A stretch of 39,297 bases of DNA. It comes from a virus. The notes beneath the pieces are model-generated. The model was not told the DNA's origin, searched no databases, and saw only the letters and a program-made list of their open reading frames with translations. Shown one piece after another: positions 1-7,886 of this stretch; within the stretch, counting starts at the first letter, position 1, and every line of letters starts with the position of its first letter. The position numbers were made by a program, and so were the translations under genes. Where the stretch lies: IMG/VR virus record IMGVR_UViG_3300010885_005287, positions 1 through 39,297 of that record; one strand, 5' to 3'.

Positions 1-123
1 CTCGACTTTGACGTCTGAGTTTTGGTCTTCAAAGCGGTCTATGCGCACAGCTTCGTCTTTGGTCAACCCAAAAATGTGCAAGTCATCAGGACGCTCGTAC
101 AGTTTGCGCACATTCTTTTTAAG
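1..123. repeat. Terminal direct repeat, left copy (circular assembly overlap)
   Basis: Bases 1-123 are identical to 39175-39297. The repeat lies inside one coding frame and joins the two halves of a single open gene, which is what an assembler overlap of a circular or circularly permuted genome looks like. A true short terminal repeat would be possible but would not be expected to fall in the middle of a gene like this. Confidence 0.95.
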
Positions 124-390
124 TTCAGTTGTGCAACGCGCACCACCCACGCCGATCAGCCAGCCTGTCTTATCAAACACATCAAAAATGTCAGCGTACT
201 TGGCTGATTTCAATAACTTAATTTCTTTACCGATCCACTTGGCAACGTCGTTCAGAAAGCGCATATTGTCGGGGTGTTCGTAAGCCAACGTGTCGCAGTA
301 CAACACCTCGCAGTCGGGGTACTTATCGACAGCCATCTTGGCAGCTACCGCTGATGCCGCGCCGCAGCTAAACCAAACTAGTTTTCGCAT
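1..390 (-). CDS. PAPS-reductase-like (adenine nucleotide alpha-hydrolase) protein, N-terminal part, continues across the junction
   Basis: This is the first 130 codons of a 254-residue protein whose remainder is at 38800-39174 once the circle is closed. The start is ATG at 390 with GGAGAAATAA just upstream. The N-terminus MRKLVWFSCGAASAVAAK holds a variant PP-loop (S8-C-G-A-A-S13) typical of phage PAPS-reductase-family proteins, which bind ATP or adenylyl-sulfate and act on sulfur chemistry or ATP-dependent adenylation. Cys86 sits in a CTTELKK context. With Cys165, Cys168 and Cys234 from the other half it could bind an Fe-S cluster, as in DndC/TtcA-like relatives. It is the first gene of the minus-strand early block. 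The substrate is unknown: sulfate reduction, DNA or tRNA thiolation are all possible and none is shown. Confidence 0.85.
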   Translation of the reverse strand, partial: MRKLVWFSCGAASAVAAKMAVDKYPDCEVLYCDTLAYEHPDNMRFLNDVAKWIGKEIKLLKSAKYADIFDVFDKTGWLIGVGGARCTTELKKNVRKLYERPDDLHIFGLTKDEAVRIDRFEDQNSDVKVE

Positions 391-477
391 TTATTTCTCC
401 TTTGATGTAAAAAAGTATAGCACAAGCAAAAAATCGTGTACAATTAAATCTCTCTAAACTAAATTGGACTACACAAA
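391..477. promoter_or_regulatory. Divergent early control region
   Basis: The 87 bases between two divergent gene starts hold promoter-like motifs for both directions. For the minus strand, an extended -10 TGCTATACT lies at 414-422 with a weak TTGTAC at 438-443 (18-base spacer). For the plus strand, TACAAT lies at 439-444 inside the 29-base element shared with 10352-10380. The minus -35 box overlaps the plus -10 box, so the two promoters probably compete. Confidence 0.6.
437..465 (+). promoter_or_regulatory. Early promoter element, copy A
   Basis: The core TGTACAATTAAATCTCTCT is followed by A and AACTAAATT. It is 28/29 identical to the reverse complement of 10352-10380, which sits in the same place relative to another early gene start. 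TACAAT (439-444) is the probable -10 box; the -35 is weak here. Conservation runs past the expected start site into the 5' leader, so the element is probably more than a bare sigma-factor site. Confidence 0.65.
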
Positions 478-786
478 ATGAAAGTTACCATCATTGCTTG
501 GCTCACCAAGCACAGCCGCCTCTCACCAGAAGAAATAGTAAACGCCACAGGCGAACAGCTTGTTGATAGCGTATCGTTTACGAACCTTGACATGGCATCT
601 AATGGCTATACCAAGATCGGCACGGCAACGATCGAGTTTGATCTGATCAACCGCGACCAGTTGATTGACAACAAAATCGTATCGTTACGCGCAGAATTGC
701 AAGGCGTCAAAGCTGACGCGCAAGTTAAAGTGCAACGCCTTGAAGATCAATTACAAAGCCTGTTGGCTATTGAGGTGTCAAAATGA
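478..786 (+). CDS. Small coiled-coil early protein, unknown function
   Basis: A 102-residue protein, first gene of the plus-strand replication block, about 12 bases after the shared promoter element. I do not recognise a family. The N-terminal half is a mixed alpha/beta segment with a phage-like GYTKIGTATIEFDL stretch near residues 42-55. The C-terminal half (about 60-100) is charged with regular leucine/valine spacing, consistent with a coiled coil. Its stop TGA overlaps the next ATG (ATGA at 783-786), so it is probably translationally coupled to the DUF2800-like nuclease. The ribosome site is weak (GGACT region), which may fit an early leader with special regulation. Confidence 0.75.
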   Translation: MKVTIIAWLTKHSRLSPEEIVNATGEQLVDSVSFTNLDMASNGYTKIGTATIEFDLINRDQLIDNKIVSLRAELQGVKADAQVKVQRLEDQLQSLLAIEVSK

Positions 787-1865
787 ATCACTCAACTATC
801 GTCGGCGGCTCGACCGCCAAGCGCGTCATTAACTGCCCAGCCTCAATTGACTTGGTTGCCAAGATGCCCAAACTGCCGTCTAGTAAGTTTGCTGACGAAG
901 GCACGTTGCTACACGACGCCATTAGCCAAATCCTTGACTGCAAAACGACTGACGTCATTGGTATGATCCACGAAGGCATCACGCTTACTCAGGAGTTGTA
1001 CGATGATAAGATTGCTGTGGCGCTTGCGGCATTGGATGAAATTGGCCCAACCAAAGAAATGGAATTTGCTGTGGAAAGTAGCGTCAACTTTGGCGATCTG
1101 CTGCCAGGCGTGTTTGGTAGTGCTGATTTGCTTGGTCGGATTGGTAATCGAGCCATTGTCTTAGATTGGAAGTTTGGCAACGGCGTGGCTGTCGAGGCAA
1201 CTGAGAATTACCAAGGGATGTTTTACGCTGCTGCCGCCATGCGTACACCGGAAACTGCGTGGGTGTTTGATGATGTTGACGAAATTGAAATCATCATTGT
1301 CCAACCGCCGATGATTAAGCGTTGGGTAACAACGCCTAAACGCATTGCCGAGTTTGAATTTGACTTGATCGCTGCGGTTAACGGCCCACGCACTAAGATG
1401 TCAAGTGGTGAGCATTGCCGATGGTGCGCGGCCAAGCCTACTTGCCCGATGGTCACCGGTGCTGTTGATCGTGCGTTGAAAACTGCGCTTGCGCGTGTTG
1501 ATGCAACTCAATTAAGCGATTATTTGTCGCAGATTGAATTGCTTGAAGAGTGGATTGATAGTGTGCGCGTGCTCGCACATGATATGCTTGAGAAAAATGT
1601 AAAAGTGCCTGGTTGGAAGTTGGTTGCCAAGCGCGGCACCCGTCAATGGATCAAAGACGAATACGCAGTTGAATTATTGGGTGACAAGGCTTACGAAAGT
1701 AAGTTAATCTCTGTCGCTCAAGCCGAGAAGTTAATCGGCAAAAAGAAATTTCCGTCTGACCTTGCTGTATCGGTCAGTTCGGGCAGTACGTTGGCTGCGG
1801 AGTCTGATCCACGGCCAGCGCTTGTCGACCTAGGTAAGCAACTCGCTAACCTAAAACTACTCTAA
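783..1865 (+). CDS. DUF2800-like PD-(D/E)XK nuclease with putative Fe-S cluster
   Basis: A 360-residue protein resembling phage DUF2800 / RecB-Cas4-type nucleases, presumably acting on DNA ends during replication or recombination. Visible motifs are EGTLLH (39-44, with His44), GSADLL (Asp115), VLDWKFG (Asp128, Lys130) forming the PD-(D/E)XK core, and a cysteine set Cys18 plus CRWCAAKPTC (Cys212, Cys215, Cys221). One N-terminal and three C-terminal cysteines is the arrangement that holds a 4Fe-4S cluster in AddB/Cas4 nucleases; a cluster here is my inference. In many phages DUF2800 genes lie directly before a DUF2815 ssDNA-binding gene and PolA, as this one lies before two small genes and PolA. 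It starts in an ATGA overlap with the preceding gene. Confidence 0.88.
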   Translation: MNHSTIVGGSTAKRVINCPASIDLVAKMPKLPSSKFADEGTLLHDAISQILDCKTTDVIGMIHEGITLTQELYDDKIAVALAALDEIGPTKEMEFAVESSVNFGDLLPGVFGSADLLGRIGNRAIVLDWKFGNGVAVEATENYQGMFYAAAAMRTPETAWVFDDVDEIEIIIVQPPMIKRWVTTPKRIAEFEFDLIAAVNGPRTKMSSGEHCRWCAAKPTCPMVTGAVDRALKTALARVDATQLSDYLSQIELLEEWIDSVRVLAHDMLEKNVKVPGWKLVAKRGTRQWIKDEYAVELLGDKAYESKLISVAQAEKLIGKKKFPSDLAVSVSSGSTLAAESDPRPALVDLGKQLANLKLL

Positions 1866-1877
1866 AAGGTACTCTAA

Positions 1878-2516
1878 ATGTTTAACTTAGCTAATCTACC
1901 GCAAGTAAAGTCTCTCAGTACAGCTCTGCGTACTATCCAAGCCGAAGTGGGCCCGACCGGTGTTGTGATCGTCAAGATGGACAAGACCGGCCACTGGGTC
2001 TTTGGTGCTGACCAAACCGAAGTCGAAGAAGGTTCGACGTGGGCAGTCAATCCTTTCTCGTTTGTCCACGGCTATATTGCGTGGGGTGATGGGGAAGTTC
2101 TCGGCGAAAAGATGGTGAGCGTAAGCGACCCATTGCCTGAAACTGATGATGCGCCACCCCAAGCCAAGAAAGGTTGGGAAACGCAAGTCGGTATGTCTAT
2201 TAAGTGTTTGTCAGGCGAAGACAAGGGTTTGGAAGCGCGGTATACCACCACATCAGCGGGTGGTAAGCGTGGCGTACAGACCTTGGCTGTGGCCATCGCA
2301 GAGGCCGTAGACAAAGACCCGAGCAAACCTGTGCCCGTGGTGTTGCTCAAAAAGGAACACTACCAACACAAGTCTTATGGCCGTATCTTCACACCGTTGT
2401 TTGACATTCAGTCTTGGGTGTCAATGGATGGTGAGGAGGCTGAAGTTGAGCCTGACACTTCACCTGTAGCATCTGCTGTTGAGGCACCACCCGCACGTCG
2501 TCGTCGCGGCGCATAA
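1878..2516 (+). CDS. Probable ssDNA-binding-type replication protein (by position)
   Basis: A 212-residue protein I cannot assign by motif. It follows the DUF2800-like nuclease by 12 bases and lies upstream of PolA, exactly where many phages carry DUF2815 or another ssDNA-binding/annealing protein. It has a beta-rich body (about 1-170). Its C-terminus is very acidic (EEAEVEPDTS near 190) before a terminal RRRRGA. Acidic tails are common in phage single-strand binding proteins such as T7 gp2.5, but the basic last residues are atypical. The role is inferred from context and composition only. Confidence 0.75.
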   Translation: MFNLANLPQVKSLSTALRTIQAEVGPTGVVIVKMDKTGHWVFGADQTEVEEGSTWAVNPFSFVHGYIAWGDGEVLGEKMVSVSDPLPETDDAPPQAKKGWETQVGMSIKCLSGEDKGLEARYTTTSAGGKRGVQTLAVAIAEAVDKDPSKPVPVVLLKKEHYQHKSYGRIFTPLFDIQSWVSMDGEEAEVEPDTSPVASAVEAPPARRRRGA

Positions 2517-2619
2517 GGTTAGGGGGCGGTTGAGGATGCCGTAAGCGCGCGTTTTCTTTGGGCGCACAGTTAGTAACGGCCAAATCAACGCCCCCACCTA
2601 TAAACTAAGGTAGAGTCAA
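2517..2619 (+). ncRNA. Structured RNA / leader hairpin candidate between genes
   Basis: The gap of 103 bases can fold into nested stems. The outer arm GGGGGCG-g-TTGA (2522-2533) pairs with TCAACGCCCCC (2585-2595); the middle arm GCCGT (2538-2542) pairs with ACGGC (2576-2580); the inner arms are GCGC (about 2547-2550 and 2562-2565). There is no U-tract after the outer stem, so it is not a simple terminator. It is followed by ACTAAGGTAGAGTCAA and the ATG at 2620. A cis-acting leader, processing site or small RNA are all possible. Confidence 0.45.
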
Positions 2620-3402
2620 ATGGAACCATTAAATTTTTGTCGTCAGATTAAAAAATCATATGCCAAATCGTCTTGGCGCGATTACACCAAAAAAGAATTT
2701 CCTAAAATGCCTTTAGATGTGCTGCTAAAGGGTTTAAATTCAGCCGTTAAATTTACTTTACCTGTAGACGGCAAAATTATAGAAGACCCAAAATTAAAAG
2801 GACTTAATGATATTACCGAATTACATTTGCCCTATGAATCTATTGTTTTAGAATTTGCTCTTATCCACGCCCAAATAAAAAAAATGGTTGTCTATGCGGT
2901 GGAATTTGAAACAAAGTTAGTTGTATGTGTTTGGGCAGGCGTAGATGAACTTTGGATGCCTCTTGGAATTGTAACGCTACCTAAAACAAATTTTATGCGT
3001 TATGACGCGGATGGCGAGGTAAGTTTTAATTTACAACGTCTTGACGTAACGGAAGATGAACATAAAGAATTTACGGGGGTATTGTCGGGGGTCGCCGCCA
3101 GTACATTACTTAATTTTCTTAACGCGTTGGCGTGTAGCAATGTACACACCGAAAAATTACCTATTCGCAAACCTAGCAAAACGCTTGGTGCGTTACCCTT
3201 TGATGAGTACCATGTGCTGACCATTGACCGCCCAGCGGGCACCGGCAACGGCCACGCGGGAGGTAGTCACCGCAGCCCGCGCGAACACTTGCGGCGGGGT
3301 CATATAAGACGTCTGTCAACTGGCAGCAAAATATGGGTGAACGCAGCGGTCATTAACGCAGGGGCGGGTGGCAAAATCCGTAAGCAATATGCTATGGGTT
3401 GA
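2620..3402 (+). CDS. Unknown phage protein with basic C-terminal SPREHLRRGHIRRL motif
   Basis: A 260-residue protein in two visible parts. Residues 1-190 are unlike anything I can name and are coded by noticeably A/T-rich DNA with AT-ending codons, unlike the genes on both sides. Residues about 200-260 carry GGSHRSPREHLRRGHIRRL followed by IWVNAAVINAG and a basic end. I recall this short C-terminal motif at the ends of various phage and plasmid proteins without a known function; its Arg/His richness suggests nucleic-acid contact. The last 35 bases overlap the polymerase gene if that starts at its GTG. The base-composition change suggests recent acquisition or domain swapping. Confidence 0.8.
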   Translation: MEPLNFCRQIKKSYAKSSWRDYTKKEFPKMPLDVLLKGLNSAVKFTLPVDGKIIEDPKLKGLNDITELHLPYESIVLEFALIHAQIKKMVVYAVEFETKLVVCVWAGVDELWMPLGIVTLPKTNFMRYDADGEVSFNLQRLDVTEDEHKEFTGVLSGVAASTLLNFLNALACSNVHTEKLPIRKPSKTLGALPFDEYHVLTIDRPAGTGNGHAGGSHRSPREHLRRGHIRRLSTGSKIWVNAAVINAGAGGKIRKQYAMG

Positions 3403-5284
3403 CTTTGAAACGCGTAGTCATTGTGACCTAAAGAAGCATGGCGTGTACAACTACGCGCAAGACGCAACGACCGATGTCTTGTGCATGAGTTACGCCTTCG
3501 ATGATGAAGACGTACAGACTTGGGTTAACGGCCCCTTCCCCCAACGTGTACGCAACCATACCGGTCTGATCTACGCCCACAACGCAGCCTTTGAGCGCCT
3601 GATTTTTTGGTACGTCTTACAGATCAACTTTGAGCTTGAGCAGTTTTACTGCACCGCAACACAAGCCCGAGCGAACTGTGCGCCTGGTAGCCTTGAAGAC
3701 GCAGGACGCTTTGCCGGTGCCAGTATGCGTAAGGATTACCGCGGCGCGCAGTTAATTAGGGCATTGTGTGTGCCGCCCTTTAAAGATGACCCCGCATTGA
3801 TGCGTGAAATGGTGCAATACTGTGAGCAAGACGTCCGTGCAATGCGCGCCGTCAGCCAAAGCCTTAGACCTTTATCAGATGAGGAATTACATGACTACCA
3901 AATTAACGAAAGGATCAACGATCGAGGCGTCTTGGTGGACGTGCCTCTTGCCCGCGCAGCTATCCTTTACGCGGCAACGGAACTCAAGGAAATTCAGTCC
4001 ATTGTCCGAGACGTCACCAATGGCGAAATCACGTCAGTCCGCAGCCCGAAAATGCGTGAATGGGTCAAAGAACGGTTGGATTCCCAAACTTTAAAACTAA
4101 TGGAGATAGAAGATGGAAAGTATTCGATTGACAAGCGCGTTCGCGCAAACTTACTCGCGGCAGACCTACCGCCCGACGTTGAGCAGGTTATCCAATGTGC
4201 CGACGATCTATGGGCGTCGTCGGTCGCAAAGTTCTCACGTTTACGCGATCTGGCAGATATGGAGGACTTTCGAGTCCGAGGCGCGTTCGTCTTTGCGGGA
4301 GGCAGCGCAACAGGTCGCGCGTCGTCCTACGGTGCCCAAGTACACAACTTCACGCGCAAGTGCGCCAAAGCGCCCGAGTCTGTTAGAGCGAGCATGGTTC
4401 AAGGACACCCCATCGTTCCCCAGTTTGGTAAAAGGGTCACAGACGTCCTGAAAGGGATGCTCCGCCCCGCGATCATACCGGCCAAGGGCAAGTCCTTAGT
4501 CGTTGCCGATTGGAGTCAGATTGAGGCGCGTATGACCCCGTGGTTGTCAGGCCGAGGCGATGACGTGCTAGACGTGTTCCGATCGGGCCGCGACATTTAT
4601 GTGCGTGAAGCCGCTGCCATGTATAAGATACCCGAGTCGGACGTTACCCCTGATCAGCGTCAGATCGGTAAGGTCGCAATTCTTGCGTGCGGGTTTGGTG
4701 GTGGTATAGGCGCGTTTTCTGCTATGGGTCGAGCCTACGGGTTGACCATGACCGAGTCGGACGCGCAGCGCACGGTTGACGCCTGGCGCCGTGCTAACCA
4801 ATGGGCCGTCAGGTATTGGCAAGAGCTAGAAACCGGCTACATGATCGCTATGCGAAATAAGAGCAAAGAAATCGTCGCAGGGCGTGTCACCTATATGTTT
4901 GATGGTCAGCATCTATGGTACGCTTTACCCTCGGGTCGCATCCTCTGTTACCCATTCGCAAAAATAGAAGAAGATGGAATCAGTTACGCCAAAGCAGCAT
5001 GGAAACCCGCCGCTGACGCCAGAGAATGGCCACGCGCACGACTTTGGCGGGGGCTTGCGTGTGAGAACATTACCCAAGCGTGCGCCAACGACGTTTTGCG
5101 CTACGCCCTTCGCCAGTTGGATAATGTCGTCCTACACGTCCACGACGAAATTGTTATCGAAACAGATCAGCCCGAAAAGGTCGAAGATGAGTTAAGAAAA
5201 GTCATGTGTACGCCCCCGCCGTGGGCGCAGGGGCTACCCCTAGACGTTGAGATCAGCACAATGAGCAGATACGGTAAAGGCTAA
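3368..5284 (+). CDS. DNA polymerase, family A with 3'-5' exonuclease domain
   Basis: A 638-residue replicative polymerase. The N-terminal DnaQ-like proofreading domain shows WVDFETRS (Asp12, Glu14), HNAAFE (about 70) and YCEQDV (about 151-156). The polymerase domain shows motif A DWSQIEAR (381-388), motif B RQIGKVAILACGFGG (from about 431) and motif C HVHDE (590-594, Asp593). In motif B the position equivalent to E. coli PolA Phe762 / T7 Tyr526 is Leu439 and the Tyr766 equivalent is Phe443. The GTG at 3368 follows AGGGG; an internal ATG at 3389 (MLWVDFETRS) is an alternative start. It is followed at once by a strong hairpin and then the primase-helicase gene. Confidence 0.96.
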   Translation: MAKSVSNMLWVDFETRSHCDLKKHGVYNYAQDATTDVLCMSYAFDDEDVQTWVNGPFPQRVRNHTGLIYAHNAAFERLIFWYVLQINFELEQFYCTATQARANCAPGSLEDAGRFAGASMRKDYRGAQLIRALCVPPFKDDPALMREMVQYCEQDVRAMRAVSQSLRPLSDEELHDYQINERINDRGVLVDVPLARAAILYAATELKEIQSIVRDVTNGEITSVRSPKMREWVKERLDSQTLKLMEIEDGKYSIDKRVRANLLAADLPPDVEQVIQCADDLWASSVAKFSRLRDLADMEDFRVRGAFVFAGGSATGRASSYGAQVHNFTRKCAKAPESVRASMVQGHPIVPQFGKRVTDVLKGMLRPAIIPAKGKSLVVADWSQIEARMTPWLSGRGDDVLDVFRSGRDIYVREAAAMYKIPESDVTPDQRQIGKVAILACGFGGGIGAFSAMGRAYGLTMTESDAQRTVDAWRRANQWAVRYWQELETGYMIAMRNKSKEIVAGRVTYMFDGQHLWYALPSGRILCYPFAKIEEDGISYAKAAWKPAADAREWPRARLWRGLACENITQACANDVLRYALRQLDNVVLHVHDEIVIETDQPEKVEDELRKVMCTPPPWAQGLPLDVEISTMSRYGKG

Positions 5285-5313
5285 AAAAAAAGCCTCGGTG
5301 GGTGCCGAGGCTT
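5283..5313 (-). terminator. Rho-independent terminator reading on the minus strand
   Basis: A 9-bp perfect stem AAGCCTCGG / CCGAGGCTT (5290-5298, 5305-5313) with a 6-base loop is preceded on the plus strand by nine A residues. Read on the minus strand this is a stem followed by a T-run, a canonical intrinsic terminator. On the plus strand there is only TT after the stem, so polymerase-to-primase readthrough should be possible. The hairpin also abuts the primase leader. Confidence 0.6.
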
Positions 5314-5321
5314 AAACAACT

Positions 5322-5337
5322 AAGGAGTATTACATTG
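5322..5337 (+). promoter_or_regulatory. Ribosome binding site that sets a TTG start
   Basis: AAGGAG at 5322-5327 lies 7 bases before TTG at 5335. The longer frame would begin at a GTG (5302) buried in the hairpin loop and would put this Shine-Dalgarno sequence inside the gene, so TTG is the better start for the primase-helicase. Confidence 0.75.
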
Positions 5338-7635
5338 GACTTCGTCGATTTTATCAGTAAAAAAGCCCCCGAGGGTGAAACTTGTCTATTAGTTAAGCAA
5401 AAGCCTGTTGGAAATGAACAACACGCTGACGGCACGATTAAGGCGACATGGCCAGCCTTCTACCCTAATGAGTACAAAGAGGGTGGGGCGTGGTACTGCA
5501 ACACCGCCTCATTCATTACCGACAGGTTAGGCAAGCGCCCAAGCGCTAGTATTCACAACTGCACACACGTTGCGTTCTTAGTGTTAGATGACGTGGGCAC
5601 AAAATCCAAAGCGCCGCCCTTAGAGCCGACATGGAAGATCGAAACCTCCCCCGATAACTTTCAATGGGGCTACGCGTTTGCGCTTGACGATCAACCCACA
5701 CATGAGGTGTTTAGCGCAGCCATCAAGGCGATAGCCGAGGCTGGGTTCACGGACAAGGGCGCGTGTAACGCCGTACGCAACTTTAGGATACCAGGCAGCG
5801 TTAACCTCAAGCCCGAACGGGCGGGGTTTAAATCGGTGTTAACCGAGTTTTACCCAGAGCGTGAGTTTAGCTTGCCCCAGATCATGAGCGCGTTTGGGGT
5901 CAAATCCGGCCCCGTCGAGTCGGTCTACAAACCTATCCACATTGACGACGACGGCACCGATACGATTTTTGCGTGGTTGGCCGAAAATAGCCTTGTCATC
6001 TCGCGCCCCAACAGCGAGGGTTGGGCGGGCGTTGTTTGCCCCAACGCCCATGAGCATACCGATGGCAACCCCCAAGGCCGGTATAACCCCGCGATGCGGG
6101 CGTACTGCTGTTTGCATAGCCATTGCTTGCAACTGGATAGCCATATTTTTCTTGAATGGGTCGAGGGGCAGGGCGGCCCGAGTGCGGCACCAGGATTGCG
6201 CGATGAACTGCTTGCCAAGACAATGGCCAAGACCTACTCAATTATCGCACCTACCGAGGCGTACCCTGATGACGTTAAAAAGCGCCAAACCGAGATCGAG
6301 CACCGCGAGCTCGGGCGCGTACAGAAGCGCGAGTGGTTCGGGCGGTTTGCCTACATTCAATCCGATGACGCGTACTTTGACTTGCAAGATAGGCGCGAGA
6401 TCTCGCGCGGCACGTTTAACGCTTTGTACCGTCATATTACTTGTAAGTCGATCCGTACCGGTCGCCACGTCGAGGCATCAGTCAGTTTTGACGAACTACG
6501 CCAAGAGAACGGAGCCCCCGCATTGGTGGGGATAACGTATGCCGCCGGTGAAACGGTTTTAGTGTCGCGCGGTGGTGACGTATATGGCAACCGTTGGCGC
6601 GACGCGCGCCCCGTGGGCGTGGCCGGTGACGTAACCCCCTGGCTTAACCATTGCCGGCATTTGGTGCCCGAGCCCGAGGCGCTTGAGCATTGCTTTAACG
6701 TGATGGCGTACAAATTACAGTACCCCCAGCGCAAGATCAACCACGCAGTGCTACACAAAGGCCCCCAAGGGATAGGTAAAGACACAATGTGGGCCCCGTT
6801 TATTGAGGCCGTTTGCGGCCCGAACGCGGTCAACCGTGGCTTGTTAGACTCGGATACCATGAACAGCCAATTTAATTACGCGTTGGAATCTGAAATACTG
6901 ATATTGAATGAGCTCCGCGAGCCCGACGCGCGCGACCGTAGAGCTCTGGCGAACAAATTAAAGCCAATTATCGCAGCACCCCCCGAGTATCTGAGCATTA
7001 ACCGTAAGGGCCTAAAACCTTATGACATGGTCAATAGGTGCTTGGTGCTCGCGTTCAGTAACGACGCGGTCCCAATAACCTTGGATAGTCAGGACCGTCG
7101 TTGGTTTGCTCTGAGTTCGAATGTCGCCCGCATGACGCCCGAGGCGAGCTCCGAGATATGGCGATGGTTTGCCCGAGGTGGTTTAAGCGCCTGCGCGGCA
7201 TGGCTAGCCGCGCGTGATGTATCGGCCTTCAATCCGTCGGCCGCGCCCCCTGTGACTGAATTTAAACTTACCCTAGTAGAGCAAGGTATGAGTGCTAATG
7301 AATCGTACCTAGTCGACCTAATCAAGGCCCGCGTGGGCGTGTTTGCCGGTGGCGTGATAGCGAGCCCCTTTCACGTTATCTGTGACACGCTTTCGCTCAA
7401 CGCGCCAGGCACCTATAAGGTCAGCCAAGGCGCGCTATTGCACGCTTTGCTAGAGTGCCAATGGTTCGACTGTGGGCGCTTGGCCACGCGTGACTTGACC
7501 ACTAAAAAGCAAGTTTATTGTGCCCCCGAGATGGTAGGTTATAAAAAAAGCGAGCTGCGCACAATGGCGGAGGGTTTGACAGTTCGGGCCGGTACACCGC
7601 TTGCTAGTGTTACACCCATAAAAAAGCCCGCCTAA
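5335..7635 (+). CDS. Primase-helicase (AEP-type primase plus SF3/D5-like helicase)
   Basis: A 766-residue replication protein. The N-terminal third resembles RepB/AEP-type primases: a FLVLDDVGTK stretch near 82-91 (candidate metal-binding acidic pair) and RIPGSVNLKP near 150. A Cys/His-rich patch (CPNAHEH, CCLHSHC) near 235-265 may be a zinc element. The C-terminal half is a DUF5906/VapE-like SF3 helicase with Walker A GPQGIGKDT (476-484, Lys482), Walker B EILILNE (520-526) and LAFSND sensor (about 570). It presumably primes and unwinds for the PolA encoded just upstream. The last codons overlap a minus-strand terminator hairpin, so this gene ends exactly where the opposing block stops. Confidence 0.92.
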   Translation: MDFVDFISKKAPEGETCLLVKQKPVGNEQHADGTIKATWPAFYPNEYKEGGAWYCNTASFITDRLGKRPSASIHNCTHVAFLVLDDVGTKSKAPPLEPTWKIETSPDNFQWGYAFALDDQPTHEVFSAAIKAIAEAGFTDKGACNAVRNFRIPGSVNLKPERAGFKSVLTEFYPEREFSLPQIMSAFGVKSGPVESVYKPIHIDDDGTDTIFAWLAENSLVISRPNSEGWAGVVCPNAHEHTDGNPQGRYNPAMRAYCCLHSHCLQLDSHIFLEWVEGQGGPSAAPGLRDELLAKTMAKTYSIIAPTEAYPDDVKKRQTEIEHRELGRVQKREWFGRFAYIQSDDAYFDLQDRREISRGTFNALYRHITCKSIRTGRHVEASVSFDELRQENGAPALVGITYAAGETVLVSRGGDVYGNRWRDARPVGVAGDVTPWLNHCRHLVPEPEALEHCFNVMAYKLQYPQRKINHAVLHKGPQGIGKDTMWAPFIEAVCGPNAVNRGLLDSDTMNSQFNYALESEILILNELREPDARDRRALANKLKPIIAAPPEYLSINRKGLKPYDMVNRCLVLAFSNDAVPITLDSQDRRWFALSSNVARMTPEASSEIWRWFARGGLSACAAWLAARDVSAFNPSAAPPVTEFKLTLVEQGMSANESYLVDLIKARVGVFAGGVIASPFHVICDTLSLNAPGTYKVSQGALLHALLECQWFDCGRLATRDLTTKKQVYCAPEMVGYKKSELRTMAEGLTVRAGTPLASVTPIKKPA

Positions 7636-7642
7636 GCGGGCT
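7620..7642 (-). terminator. Rho-independent terminator of the second minus-strand block
   Basis: The stem AGCCCGC / GCGGGCT (7625-7631, 7636-7642) with a CTAA loop is followed on the minus strand by six T (7625-7620). It lies 20 bases after the last minus gene and overlaps the stop of the converging plus gene (TAA 7633-7635). Confidence 0.8.
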
Positions 7643-7661
7643 CTGAAGGCTTGCGTGGGGA

Positions 7662-7886
7662 TTACTTGCGTGCGTAAAATTTTGATGGGTTTTCCGAATC
7701 CCAAAGCATTAACCAAACCGGAAACCCTTCGCGCATAAACTCATTTTTTGATTTTACGTTAATCGGTTCAACTCGCCGCGCGCAGTGTAATGGATATGCT
7801 GCGCGCGCTTTTTTGTTGTCAAAAGCTAACACGGTAGCGGTTGAGTGATAATTGCCTTCCTGCCACATGATCGAATAAAAACGCAT
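7662..7886 (-). CDS. Unknown 74-residue protein, last gene of the block
   Basis: No family recognised. The sequence is MRFYSIMWQEGNYHSTATVL at the start, then a basic middle (KKARAAYPLHCARR) and an aromatic C-terminus, consistent with a small folded alpha/beta protein. It is preceded by CTCTAAAGGATTTAATC, giving AAGGA as ribosome site. It is the promoter-distal gene, directly before the terminator. Confidence 0.6.
   Translation of the reverse strand: MRFYSIMWQEGNYHSTATVLAFDNKKARAAYPLHCARRVEPINVKSKNEFMREGFPVWLMLWDSENPSKFYARK

Noticed and set aside
5302-5334. GTG start for the primase-helicase
   Set aside because: The GTG lies within the terminator-like hairpin, and the strong AAGGAG is placed for the TTG at 5335.
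5894-6535. 213-residue plus frame inside the primase-helicase gene
   Set aside because: Shadow of the real frame, with Arg/Pro/Ser-rich composition and no motifs; the primase-helicase frame has clear Walker motifs.
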